Shown in pieces: positions 32,209 to 38,937 of a stretch of DNA of 38,937 nucleotides. This DNA comes from CAZZBK01 sp964652155 (GTDB lineage: Bacteria > Planctomycetota > Planctomycetia > Pirellulales > PNKZ01), in NCBI GenBank assembly GCA_964652155.1, contig CAZZBK010000040.1, positions 1 to 38,937 on the forward strand, given 5' to 3'. A program made the translations under genes and the position numbers. The first letter of the stretch is position 1. The number at the start of each line of letters is the position of its first letter. The notes below the pieces were generated by a model. The model ran no database searches, was not told where the DNA came from, and was given only the letters and a program-made list of their open reading frames with translations.

Positions 32209-33111
32209 ATGAGCAATTCCGATCCCGCCGACCCCGCAAAAGAGCCCTCGCAAGCCGGCTTTTATCCCGGCTCGCCGCCGCCCCCTCCGCCGGGCTCAAC
32301 GCCAGCGGGCGCGGCGCAAGGCTCGCCGGGCTCGACAGGCTTTGCCACCGACGAGTCGCTCGGCGAACGTTTGAAGCCGGCCGTCGAGGCGGCCAAGGTC
32401 ACCGCTCAACGCACGGCCGCCGCCGCCCAAGCGACCGCCCGCCGCGCCTGGCCCATCATCGAGCCGATCATCCAGCAAGGCTGGATCAACCTTCGGGTCT
32501 GGGTCCCGGCCCTGGCCAACCCCGACTTTCGCGATCGACAAGTCGTGTACCCCGCGCGCGAGTTTCGCGCGCGCGGCGTGTGGACGATCGAACTCCCGCA
32601 GCAGTGCGGCCTGAGCGATCAGACCACGGGGCTCGAGGCGACGACGCTCCGCGAGTCGCTGCGCTGCTTCGAGTTGCCGATGCAAATCATCGGCGGTGCC
32701 GCGGCCAGCTTCGGCTTCTTTGCCCTGCTGTGGCTGTGGCTCGGCGGCTTCTCGTTGTTCTGCCTCACACTGCTGAGCCTGGTCGGCGGCGGTGCCGGCC
32801 TGTGGCTTAAAAGCTGGGCCGAGCAAATCCATCTCGTGATCTACTCGACGAGCGAACATAAATCGAGCGTGCAATTTCCCGAGGCGGTGATCTTCGACGA
32901 CGCGCTCTATCTCATGCTGCCCAGCAGCACACTGGCCAACGCGGCCCGCATGCAGATCGCGCAACAGCGGCGCGCGCAGAACAAGTACGGCGTGGCCGGC
33001 ACGGCCGACGAGACACCGGCTCCCGCGTCGGCCGCCCCCGCGCGCACCCCACCCCCTCCAGCGCAGCCCTTCAAACGCGAAGAACTCCCACCGATCAAAC
33101 TCGATGACTGA
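32209..33111 (+). CDS. Membrane protein with proline-rich ends, unknown function
   Basis: Protein of 300 residues, first gene of a three-gene operon ending in glpD. The N-terminal 45 residues are Pro/Gly/Ala-rich (GSPPPPPPGSTPAGA), followed by an Ala-rich helix (AVEAAKVTAQRTAAAAQATA). Two transmembrane helices lie near 160-205 (GGAAASFGFFALLWLWLGGF and FCLTLLSLVGGGAGLWL), then a strand-rich segment IHLVIYSTSEHKSSVQFPEAV, and a Pro-rich tail. No named domain is recognised. It overlaps the next gene by 8 bp, which implies translational coupling, and it starts 63 bp from the divergent PH-like protein gene. Confidence 0.82.
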   Translation: MSNSDPADPAKEPSQAGFYPGSPPPPPPGSTPAGAAQGSPGSTGFATDESLGERLKPAVEAAKVTAQRTAAAAQATARRAWPIIEPIIQQGWINLRVWVPALANPDFRDRQVVYPAREFRARGVWTIELPQQCGLSDQTTGLEATTLRESLRCFELPMQIIGGAAASFGFFALLWLWLGGFSLFCLTLLSLVGGGAGLWLKSWAEQIHLVIYSTSEHKSSVQFPEAVIFDDALYLMLPSSTLANAARMQIAQQRRAQNKYGVAGTADETPAPASAAPARTPPPPAQPFKREELPPIKLDD

Positions 33112-34354
33112 CGAAATCGAAGCGACCCTCCCACGGTCCTATGTCTGTCGCAGCGAAGCGGACGAGTTCGAGTTGGCGCTACGCACCGGAGCGCGGAGCG
33201 TCGGCTGCTTCATGCTCATCTGGCTCACGGGCTGGACCGCCGCATGCGCGGTGCTCAGCTATAAGTACCTCACAACCGACGAGGCAATCTTCCTATACGC
33301 TGGGCTGGCCATGTGGACGTTCTGGCTCGTCAGCTTCTTCATGATCCTGAGCTCGTTCTTCGGAAAATTCCGGCTCTCGCTCAACCCCGACGGACTCACC
33401 TTAGCCGAGGGCCTGTTCTTTCCGCGTGTACGGCGACAGTATCCGCTCGACGAACTGTTCGGATTCCAAGAGTGCCTCACCCAACAGGGAAACAAAGGAC
33501 GTGTGACCTATCAGATCGAGGTCCGCTGCTGGGGCATCCCACACCAGTTCGGACAACAGCTCTCGGGGGACGAGCGCGAAGAGGTCGTGAAGTTGCTCAA
33601 CGCCGCGCTGACGCACCTCAAGCAGCGCCGACTCAATCGCGCTCAACTCCCCGACGCGCCGCGAATCATCGTGCGCCGCGACGCCGCGAGCCGCGGCGAC
33701 GACCCGCACGAATTGCCCTCGATCACCGCGGCCGACCGTCCCTGCGATCCCCCCGAGGACTGCCGCTGGCAACACCACGACGACATCGACGCCGACGTGT
33801 TCAGCAATCGCGGCCGACTCGAGCTGAAACAAATCCTGTTGCTCGCGGTGGTCAGCGCCTTCTGGAATGGCATCGTCAGCGTGTTCATCTTCGGGGGGCT
33901 GCTCGGCTGGCTCCCCGGCGGACATCAACTTCGCGGCACTGAGTGGTTGTTTCTGTTTCTCTTCCTGGTCCCGTTCGAGCTGATCGGGCTATTCCTGATT
34001 GGGTCCGTGCTGTTCAAGATCCTCGAGCCCGTGCGGGTCACGCGCTGGACGCTCGACGCGCAGGGAGTCACGTGCCGCGTCGCGTGGCTGGGGCTCGGCT
34101 GGCGATGGTCGCAGCCGATCGCGCAACTCGAGCGGATCGAGATTCGCCGCGAAAGCTACCAAGACCGTCTGCTCAAAATCCGTTTCGCCCCCTGTAGCTC
34201 GCGGTACCCGTTTCCTCAAACCAGCGAAAAATTCAGCCTGCTCTTTTTCGCTCCCGAGGGCAAGCAAGTCGCCGGCCTCCACGACCTCACGCGCGGCGAG
34301 GCGGTCTGGTTCGCTCAAACGGCGCTCAGCCATCGCTTGCTCAACTGGAGTTAA
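33104..34354 (+). CDS. Membrane protein with duplicated 2-TM + soluble domain layout
   Basis: Protein of 416 residues starting at the ATG at 33104 inside the end of the previous gene. It seems to consist of two similar halves. The first has two helices (about 28-85, CFMLIWLTGWTAACAVL and FWLVSFFMILSSFFGKF) followed by a strand-rich domain with LSLNPDGLTLAEGLFFPRVR and LDELFGFQECL. The second has two helices (about 245-305, LLAVVSAFWNGIVSVFIFGG and FLFLFLVPFELIGLFLIGS) and a domain with WTLDAQGVTCRVAWLG and IAQLERIEIRRE. The domains recall bacterial PH-like folds, but this is only a shape argument. GGAG within its last codons serves as the ribosome binding site of glpD, whose ATG lies 3 nt past this stop. 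Confidence 0.82.
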   Translation: MTDEIEATLPRSYVCRSEADEFELALRTGARSVGCFMLIWLTGWTAACAVLSYKYLTTDEAIFLYAGLAMWTFWLVSFFMILSSFFGKFRLSLNPDGLTLAEGLFFPRVRRQYPLDELFGFQECLTQQGNKGRVTYQIEVRCWGIPHQFGQQLSGDEREEVVKLLNAALTHLKQRRLNRAQLPDAPRIIVRRDAASRGDDPHELPSITAADRPCDPPEDCRWQHHDDIDADVFSNRGRLELKQILLLAVVSAFWNGIVSVFIFGGLLGWLPGGHQLRGTEWLFLFLFLVPFELIGLFLIGSVLFKILEPVRVTRWTLDAQGVTCRVAWLGLGWRWSQPIAQLERIEIRRESYQDRLLKIRFAPCSSRYPFPQTSEKFSLLFFAPEGKQVAGLHDLTRGEAVWFAQTALSHRLLNWS

Positions 34355-34357
34355 CGC

Positions 34358-35995
34358 ATGTCGAGTGCGACGGTCGTCATTCTCGGCGCGGGCATCAACG
34401 GCGCGGCACTGGCCCGCGAGCTGATCTGCCAGCGCGTCGCAGTCACGCTCGTCGACACGCATGATATCTCCGGCGGGGCCACCGCCTATTCCTCGCGACT
34501 CATTCACGGCGGGCTCCGCTACCTCGAATACGGCGAGTTCGCGCTCGTTCGCGAGTCGCTCGAAGAACGCGAACGACTGCTCCACCAAGCCAGCGCGTGG
34601 GTCAAGCCGCTGCGGCTCTATGTTCCCGTCCGCTCGCGACTGAGCGGACTCATCCCGTCGGGGATGAAATTTCTTGGCCTGGAACGCTGGGCACCCCGGC
34701 ATCGCGAGCGCGGGCTGTGGCTCGTGCAGTGCGGGCTCATGCTGTACGACTACCTGGCCCGCTCGTCGCAATTGCCCCGGCACCGCACGCATCGCGTCGG
34801 GGCCCTCACGCCATTGCCGATCGTCGACCCGCGCCGCAGTCGCTGGCTGTGCGAGTATTTCGACGCACAGGTGCGCTATCCCGAGCGGTTCGTCGTCGCG
34901 CTGCTCGCCGACGCACGCCGCGAAGCCGAGCGGACCGGTACACCGCTCGCCGTTCACACCTACGCGCGCGCCCGACTCGATGGTCAGCGCGTGATTATTG
35001 ATCGCAACGATGGCGTTGAACTCGCGCAGCTTGAGCCGTCGGCCGTCATCAACGCCACCGGCGCGTGGGTCGACCGGACCCTCGAACAGTTGCTACCGCG
35101 CGACTCCTCCGAGACTCCACTCTCCCCTCGCGGGACAGGGGCCGGGGGTGAGAGAGTGCCCGCAGCGCCTCAGGCCCCACGGCTGATGGCCCCCACCAAG
35201 GGCAGCCACCTCGTCCTGAATAGCGAACGCTTGCAACAACGCTTGAACGGATCGGGCCTGTACGCCGAAGCCGACGACGGCCGGCCGGTGTTCATCTTGC
35301 CGCTCGGTCCGGTGCAGTTGATCGGCACCACCGACTTGCCCTACGACGGTGACCCGCGCGACGCGGTGGCCACCGACGACGAAATTGACTACCTGCTCTC
35401 GACCGTCAATCGCTATCTGGCCGACCCGTCGGGCTCGATCGTGTCGCGCGACGATCTGCTGTATCACTACAGCGGCGTGCGACCGTTGCCCGCCGCGCAC
35501 ACATCGAGCACCGCGGCCGTGACGCGGCGGCATTGGATTCATGAGCACACCGACGCGCCGCTGCCGCTCGTCTCGCTCATCGGCGGCAAGTTGACGACCT
35601 GCCGCGCACTCGCCGAGCAAACGGCCGACCTGCTGCTCGCGCGACTCAAGCTGCCCCGGCTCACGTCGACCCGCGAACGACCGTTGTCGACCGACAGCGT
35701 GCCCGATCGGGTCATGGCCGAACGCGCCTCACCTCCGCCGGACCCCATCGTCGGCACGTCACTGTCTCGCCGCGTGGTCATGGAAGTGATTCGCCACGAA
35801 TGGGTCAGCACGCTCGACGATCTGGTCGAACGCCGCCTGATGCTGCTCGACGAGCCGCGATTGTCACGCGCCTCGCTCGTGGAATTGGCACGGCTGCTCG
35901 TCGAGCACGGCAAACTCGCGGAGTCTGCGATCGATCATACCGTCGACGCGACCATCGAAAGAATCGCGAAACATTATGGACGGAAGTTGAGTTGA
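34358..35995 (+). CDS. glpD: Glycerol-3-phosphate dehydrogenase, FAD-dependent
   Basis: Flavoprotein of 545 residues that oxidises sn-glycerol 3-phosphate to dihydroxyacetone phosphate at the membrane, passing electrons to quinone. GGAG at 34347-34350 precedes the ATG by 7 nt. The FAD Rossmann motif is VVILGAGINGAALAREL (residues 6-22). Then come SSRLIHGGLRYLEYGEFALV, the substrate/FAD segment VINATGAWVDRTLEQLL, and LMAPTKGSHLVL. The last third has DLLYHYSGVRPL and LVSLIGGKLTTCRALAEQTAD (GGKxTT motif), then a C-terminal helical domain. Residues about 253-267 (TPLSPRGTGAGGERV) are encoded by a genomic repeat and have no place in the family alignment as I know it. The reading frame is preserved. 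Confidence 0.94.
   Translation: MSSATVVILGAGINGAALARELICQRVAVTLVDTHDISGGATAYSSRLIHGGLRYLEYGEFALVRESLEERERLLHQASAWVKPLRLYVPVRSRLSGLIPSGMKFLGLERWAPRHRERGLWLVQCGLMLYDYLARSSQLPRHRTHRVGALTPLPIVDPRRSRWLCEYFDAQVRYPERFVVALLADARREAERTGTPLAVHTYARARLDGQRVIIDRNDGVELAQLEPSAVINATGAWVDRTLEQLLPRDSSETPLSPRGTGAGGERVPAAPQAPRLMAPTKGSHLVLNSERLQQRLNGSGLYAEADDGRPVFILPLGPVQLIGTTDLPYDGDPRDAVATDDEIDYLLSTVNRYLADPSGSIVSRDDLLYHYSGVRPLPAAHTSSTAAVTRRHWIHEHTDAPLPLVSLIGGKLTTCRALAEQTADLLLARLKLPRLTSTRERPLSTDSVPDRVMAERASPPPDPIVGTSLSRRVVMEVIRHEWVSTLDDLVERRLMLLDEPRLSRASLVELARLLVEHGKLAESAIDHTVDATIERIAKHYGRKLS
35114..35157 (+). repeat. CCCTCTCCC-type repeat inserted in frame in glpD
   Basis: The stretch CTCTCCCCTCGCGGGACAGG followed by GGCCGGGGGTGAGAG has the layout of the CCCTCTCCC...GGGAGAGGG...GGGTGAGGG repeat found at 27848, 36008 and 36102, with a diverged stem. 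It encodes about 15 extra residues of GlpD without breaking the frame. Confidence 0.6.
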
Positions 35996-36007
35996 TTGGT
36001 CTTTAAT

Positions 36008-36055
36008 CCCTCTCCCTTTGGGAGAGAGTGGTGAGCGAAGCGAACCGGGTGAGGG
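36008..36055 (+). repeat. CCCTCTCCC/GGGAGAGGG repeat downstream of glpD
   Basis: Begins CCCTCTCCCTTTGGGAGAGA (stem CTCTCCC-TTT-GGGAGAG), continues GTGGTGAGCGAAGCGAACC and ends GGGTGAGGGC. It lies 13 bp past the glpD stop and could fold as a terminator in RNA. Confidence 0.75.
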
Positions 36056-36101
36056 CTGTGGGCGTGACCCACTCGAATTTGACCGATCACGCGCCGCGAA
36101 C

Positions 36102-36150
36102 CGCCCTCATCCGGCCTTCTGCCACATTCTCCCGGAGGGAGAAGGAGTTG
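36102..36150 (-). repeat. CCCTCTCCC-type repeat, facing copy
   Basis: On the minus strand: CCTTCTCCCTCCGGGAGAAT followed by GTGGCAGAAGGCCGGATGAG and GGC. It mirrors the copy at 36008-36055, so the two form an inverted pair 46 bp apart. Confidence 0.7.
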
Positions 36151-36174
36151 TTGGCTCCGAATCGAGTGATTGCT

Positions 36175-36372
36175 TTACTTGAACTTGCGGCTGTCGAGAT
36201 CGTGGAGCTTCATGAGCCGACAGAGGGTGCCGCGAGGCAATTGGGCTTGGTGGGCGGCCGCCATGACGTCGCCCCGATGTCAGCCGAGCAGATCGCTGAG
36301 GTAGCCGCGCTCGAACATCGCCACGTGGGCGTCGCGCATCGCGAAGTACCCTCGCGGCGCGGGTTGGGCCAC
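36175..36372 (-). pseudogene. Remnant of a sigma-54 activator C-terminus (Fis-type HTH)
   Basis: Read on the minus strand, the frame gives AMRDAHVAMFERGYLSDLLG, then an in-frame TGA (36280-36282), then HRGDVMAAAHQAQLPRGTLC and RLMKLHDLDSRKFK with a stop at 36175. This matches the end of NtrC-type response regulators, where FERxYLxxLL(xRHxGNVxxAA) leads to the Fis-like helix-turn-helix ending LYRLMKKHGL. The AAA+ and receiver domains are missing, and the premature stop falls in the linker, so it is a dead fragment. Confidence 0.7.
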
Positions 36373-36401
36373 CGACCTCGATGCACGCAGGCCAAGTAAC
36401 T

Positions 36402-36547
36402 CGCGGCCGTTGGCGGTCCACTTCAGCCAGGGAAGCACGCGAACCCCACGGGCCGCAGTAAAAGTCGCGATCTTCGATAGTCACGACGCATTGCCCTGAT
36501 GCCGTGTGCAGGCAGGGCTTGGGGAAGCGACGAACGAGACGGGGCAT
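36402..36547 (-). pseudogene. Remnant of a planctomycete-type integrase N-terminus
   Basis: From an ATG at 36547 on the minus strand the frame reads MPRLVRRFPKPCLHTASGQC, then VVTIEDRDFYCGPWGSRASL. This is the pattern I associate with the first 40 residues of planctomycete tyrosine recombinases (PKY..H.ASGQA.V...GRD.YLGP.GS.AS). After that the frame is lost; the next family-like words, KWTANGR (compare EWLANGR), appear in another frame at 36408-36428. The catalytic domain is absent. The remnant runs directly into the sigma-54 activator remnant. Confidence 0.6.
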
Positions 36548-36628
36548 GGCAACAACTCTCCCGGTGAGCAAAGCCGTAAGTACGGTTTTACCGATGGTCG
36601 ATGTTGTTGCGTGGCCCGACTCTCTGAA

Positions 36629-36663
36629 CGACGCAAGGTATTGTTTTAATTCACCTTGCGTCG
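36629..36663. terminator. 11-bp hairpin CGACGCAAGGT/ACCTTGCGTCG
   Basis: Perfect 11-bp stem (36629-36639 and 36653-36663) with a 13-nt AT-rich loop containing TTGTTTTAA. There is no T-run after it on either strand, so a terminator role is only possible. It sits between two pieces of integrase-associated debris. Confidence 0.45.
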
Positions 36664-36858
36664 AGTGGGCGGCACAGGAACCGAACACCTAGCGAAAACG
36701 CGGCAAATGTAGGTGTTCACGATGAAAGCGGCGCAGAATCCGGCGCAGTCGGCGCACAATCAACGACAATTGACGCCGACTTGGCCCTGATCGTCGAGCG
36801 GTGGCCGACGCTCCTCGTTGAGCAACGCGAAGCCATCCTGCGGCTCATCGGCGGTTAA
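36661..36858 (+). pseudogene. Fragment of an integrase-associated small ORF
   Basis: The plus-strand frame reads without a usable start codon through ESGAVGAQSTTIDADLALIV and ERWPTLLVEQREAILRLIGG to a TAA at 36856-36858. I recognise the style (DLA.LV..WP.LPE.IRAGI..M) from small proteins encoded next to integrases in planctomycetes. The lack of a start and the nearby integrase remnant suggest debris. Assignment rests on memory of the family pattern. Confidence 0.45.
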
Positions 36859-37498
36859 GGAAACGTCTGGCCAGCAAGAAACTGACCGTGAGAATACCCC
36901 CAGGCTTCGGTTGATACACCAATTGCCAAGGGCCCCTCTCGATGTGCTGTCCCGAACCCCGTTGCGATATTCAATAAGAGCAAAAGCGCTCTCATTATTC
37001 TCAGAACTCTCTTCGCTGGTTATTACTCGTGAATTCTGCGAATTGTGAGAGCGCTTTTTACGGTACGCTTTTGATGGGCAACTTCGATGTGGGCTTCGCG
37101 CCACGACCATTTCCAGAGGCCGGCGCAGACGCCCCAGTAGACTTCTCAAACGATGGAAGTGGATCTCCCGCCGCGGAGTGGCAAGTCAGCCTTGGGCGAC
37201 GTCTCGTTGAGTTCGGTCGACACATCAGAGTGTGGTAGTTGTTGAGAATTTGCGACTCAAGCGGTCTGGGGGCCCCAAGCCATCCCAGTTTTTGCCCAGA
37301 CCCCCGGGGTGTTTTGCGAGACCGGAGTGTGATTTAACTTGTCGATGATGATTGTGAAATCAAATCTTAACTAGTGCTGTTCGCACTTGGCGTTAAAGAT
37401 CACATTCACGATCGGCCCATCTCACCGAATTGCTACGACTGATTGAAGGTTGAGCCGGATTTCCACTTGTTTGCGGACACCGAAGGACGGCCGGACAA
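36859..37498. other. AT-richer non-coding zone with inverted repeats, 640 bp
   Basis: No gene can be supported between the fragment ending at 36858 and the end of the SNF2 helicase. An open frame from the ATG at 37074 would give 54 residues with no family signal. An imperfect 28-bp inverted repeat lies at 36982-37058. GGTCTGGG/CCCAGACC (37263-37270 and 37295-37302) could fold as a hairpin. Base composition from 37230 to 37450 is clearly more AT-rich than the core genes. Confidence 0.55.
36982..37058. repeat. 28-bp inverted repeat, AAAAGCGCTCTCA arms
   Basis: Arms 36982-37009 and 37031-37058 are reverse complements over 28 bp with four mismatches; the outer 13 bp, AAAAGCGCTCTCA/TGAGAGCGCTTTT, are perfect. 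The 21-nt centre is TCTTCGCTGGTTATTACTCG plus T. On the plus strand the right arm ends in a T-run (GCGCTTTTTA), so it could end transcription. It could also be a tiny transposon end pair. Confidence 0.7.
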
Positions 37499-38937
37499 CT
37501 AACGATCGAAGTCGACGACGCCGCAAGCTACGGGCCATACGGCATGGCGAACGCCGTCTTCCAGTTCTTGATTGGACGGCCGCGTCAGTTGAACCTGAAG
37601 AGTTTGTTCGACATTACGAATTCGCTCTAAGACTTCTGCAATCGGCGGTGCTTTTACTCGCGGCGTAGCCGCGACAAGACCGTCGAATAACTTCCGGCGA
37701 TTCTCGCCCTGCTGCAAAACCGGGTCGCCGTCGATGCCTGCCGTGTACGAAAAAAGCGTGGAACCCATTTCCGCCCATCCCATTTGGGCATCCGTACGCA
37801 CTGACTGTCGGAGGAAAAAGAAGACGGAGAACCGCTCGGCATCGATGCCTTCAGGAAGAGGCCGATCTCCCGGCCAACGGACGTAAAGGAATCCCGTTGG
37901 AATATCGGGGAATGCCGCGGATTTTAGAAGAGTTCGGACTTCCGGCAAATTGAGCCCCAACTGCTCAGCCGACTCGTTGTTTTTTCCGAAAACGGGGATG
38001 CCGCCCTGATCGCAGCATGCGAACGATCGTCCCTCAGGCGACCTAAGCACGATCGCCGTTTCCTCGCTCGATTCGAGTTCTCCGTCGACCCAATCAAATC
38101 GTTGCTTGACAAAGTCGTCGGCGACGGTCCATTTGGCTTGAGACTGTAGAAACCCGCCGACGTCCGACCATGTCGCAAGCCCGGGAGACTGAGCGCGAAT
38201 ATGCTTCTGCGATTCGGCAAACTTACGATCGAACTCTTGCCAAGCCGAAAAGCCTTCTCGCACCACGCGTGCGATTTGCTCCTGATCGCCGGGCGTGAGC
38301 GGCGCTACCGGTCCGTTCGCAAGAACGCTCTGTAATTCTTCCGGCGGAACAAGGCACATCACGCGCGAGAACACTTGCTCAAATCGTTCCGGCGCGACCA
38401 TCGTCGAGGTGATCGTTTGCAGCTTGTCGCGGGCAACGCGATAGGCGTGTTCCTCGCGGCTGTCTTTGACGACGAGCGTTTCAACCATAATCGTTCGCCG
38501 TGACCCGAAACGGTGAACGCGGCCGACGCGTTGTTCCATATCCATCGGATTCCAAGGAACGTCTATGTGAACTAGGTGACGTGATACCTGAAGGTTGATT
38601 CCCTCGCCCCCGGCACGAGATGAGACTAGGAATTGCGGGCCGTCCTGCCGATGAAACGCGTCGACCTCCATCTGTCTTTCAGAATTGGATTGCCCACCGA
38701 TAATTAACGCGGGACGTTTTCCGACGACTCGTTCCAAATAGTGAGCAAACGCCGTGACGGTTTCAATGGGCTGCGCGAACAACACGACCTTCTCACCACC
38801 GCAACGGTCGAGCACTTTCTCTTTAATAATCTGCCACTTGGCATCAGCGGATCGACCAAGAATTCGTAGTCCTTGGCTAAGCAAGCCGCCGATCTCTGCC
38901 GTATCATCGGTGTCGGCGTCTACGTCGGATTCCATGT
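37499..38937 (-). CDS. SNF2-family helicase, DrmD-like (5' end beyond window)
   Basis: The C-terminal 478 or more residues of a superfamily 2 ATPase; the frame is open to the right edge, so the ATG at 38935 is probably internal and helicase motifs I-III are missing. Motif IV region KVVLFAQPIETVTAFAHYLE, motif V SSRAGGEGINLQVSRHLVHI, and motif VI MEQRVGRVHRFGSRRT are intact. The long C-terminal extension (ERFEQVFSRVMCLVPPEELQ, LATWSDVGGFLQ, RFSVFFFLRQSVRTD) is not part of generic SNF2 remodellers and resembles DrmD of DISARM anti-phage systems as I remember it. No other DISARM gene lies to its left; partners would have to lie beyond 38937. Codon use looks less GC-biased than in the core genes. 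The SNF2 call is firm, DrmD is tentative. Confidence 0.85.
   Translation of the reverse strand, partial: MESDVDADTDDTAEIGGLLSQGLRILGRSADAKWQIIKEKVLDRCGGEKVVLFAQPIETVTAFAHYLERVVGKRPALIIGGQSNSERQMEVDAFHRQDGPQFLVSSRAGGEGINLQVSRHLVHIDVPWNPMDMEQRVGRVHRFGSRRTIMVETLVVKDSREEHAYRVARDKLQTITSTMVAPERFEQVFSRVMCLVPPEELQSVLANGPVAPLTPGDQEQIARVVREGFSAWQEFDRKFAESQKHIRAQSPGLATWSDVGGFLQSQAKWTVADDFVKQRFDWVDGELESSEETAIVLRSPEGRSFACCDQGGIPVFGKNNESAEQLGLNLPEVRTLLKSAAFPDIPTGFLYVRWPGDRPLPEGIDAERFSVFFFLRQSVRTDAQMGWAEMGSTLFSYTAGIDGDPVLQQGENRRKLFDGLVAATPRVKAPPIAEVLERIRNVEQTLQVQLTRPSNQELEDGVRHAVWPVACGVVDFDR

Noticed and set aside
36107..36688. 193-residue minus-strand open frame across the integrase and activator remnants
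   Set aside because: It joins pieces read in unrelated frames; only the stretch from the ATG at 36547 to about 36410 has recognisable sequence.
36864..36918. Frame reading RLASKKLTVRIPPGFG, reminiscent of a DnaJ C-terminal strand
   Set aside because: Only 18 residues and no flanking support; chance similarity cannot be excluded.
37074..37238. Possible 54-residue protein from the ATG at 37074
   Set aside because: No ribosome binding site, no family signal, in debris-rich DNA.

Overview
The window looks like a chromosomal segment of a planctomycete, most likely of the Pirellulales/Pirellula type. The grounds are a DUF1549/DUF1553 cytochrome-type protein paired with a DUF1501 protein, a second lone DUF1501 protein, a secreted TPR+CHAT protein, a FlgI-domain lipoprotein away from any flagellar cluster, remnants of a planctomycete-style integrase, high GC, and genes mostly standing alone or in pairs with repeat-filled gaps. 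Organism and family names come from motif recognition only; no database search was possible.

Layout. 1-6.7 kb: the 3' part of an FtsH protease, a DUF4105-like lipoprotein, a RidA-family protein, an aspartate aminotransferase, an MFS transporter and a small ParE-type toxin-antitoxin pair with an almost leaderless promoter. 6.8-13.3 kb: a secreted CHAT protein, a small lipoprotein, a GlsB/YeaQ-like membrane protein, a methyltransferase and a sulfite-oxidase-like molybdoenzyme. 13.5-17.4 kb: the DUF1549/DUF1553 + DUF1501 operon. 17.8-26.1 kb: a family 4 uracil-DNA glycosylase, RfbC, a ZIP metal transporter, the SMC chromosome segregation ATPase and a FlgI+HEAT lipoprotein. 26.6-31.3 kb: ApbE flavin transferase, a lone DUF1501 protein and a polytopic membrane protein. 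31.5-36.0 kb: a PH-like membrane protein broken by an assembly gap, then a three-gene operon of two membrane proteins and GlpD. 36.0-38.9 kb: a decayed accessory zone with remnants of an integrase and of a sigma-54 activator, ending in the C-terminal half of a SNF2 helicase resembling DrmD of DISARM, whose gene runs off the right edge.

The most striking content lies between the genes. Three copies of a roughly 165-bp structured element (at about 11.9, 17.6 and 28.0 kb) share a head, two long inverted arms that each contain their own hairpin, a central loop and a tail. Each is flanked by a different direct repeat of 14-22 bp, and two copies sit at the 3' ends of genes. The arms covary between copies. 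In one copy the head and tail are reversed relative to the other two while the central loop is not, so the loop appears to flip. Two other repeat families are present: a 19-bp CCGGTCC palindrome, seen single, as a mirror pair and as a tandem array; and a CCCTCTCCC/GGGAGAGGG repeat, one diverged copy of which appears to be inserted in frame inside glpD.

Most genes are chromosomal housekeeping or planctomycete lineage genes. The right end is the only region with clear signs of horizontal transfer (integrase debris, lower GC, defence-type helicase).
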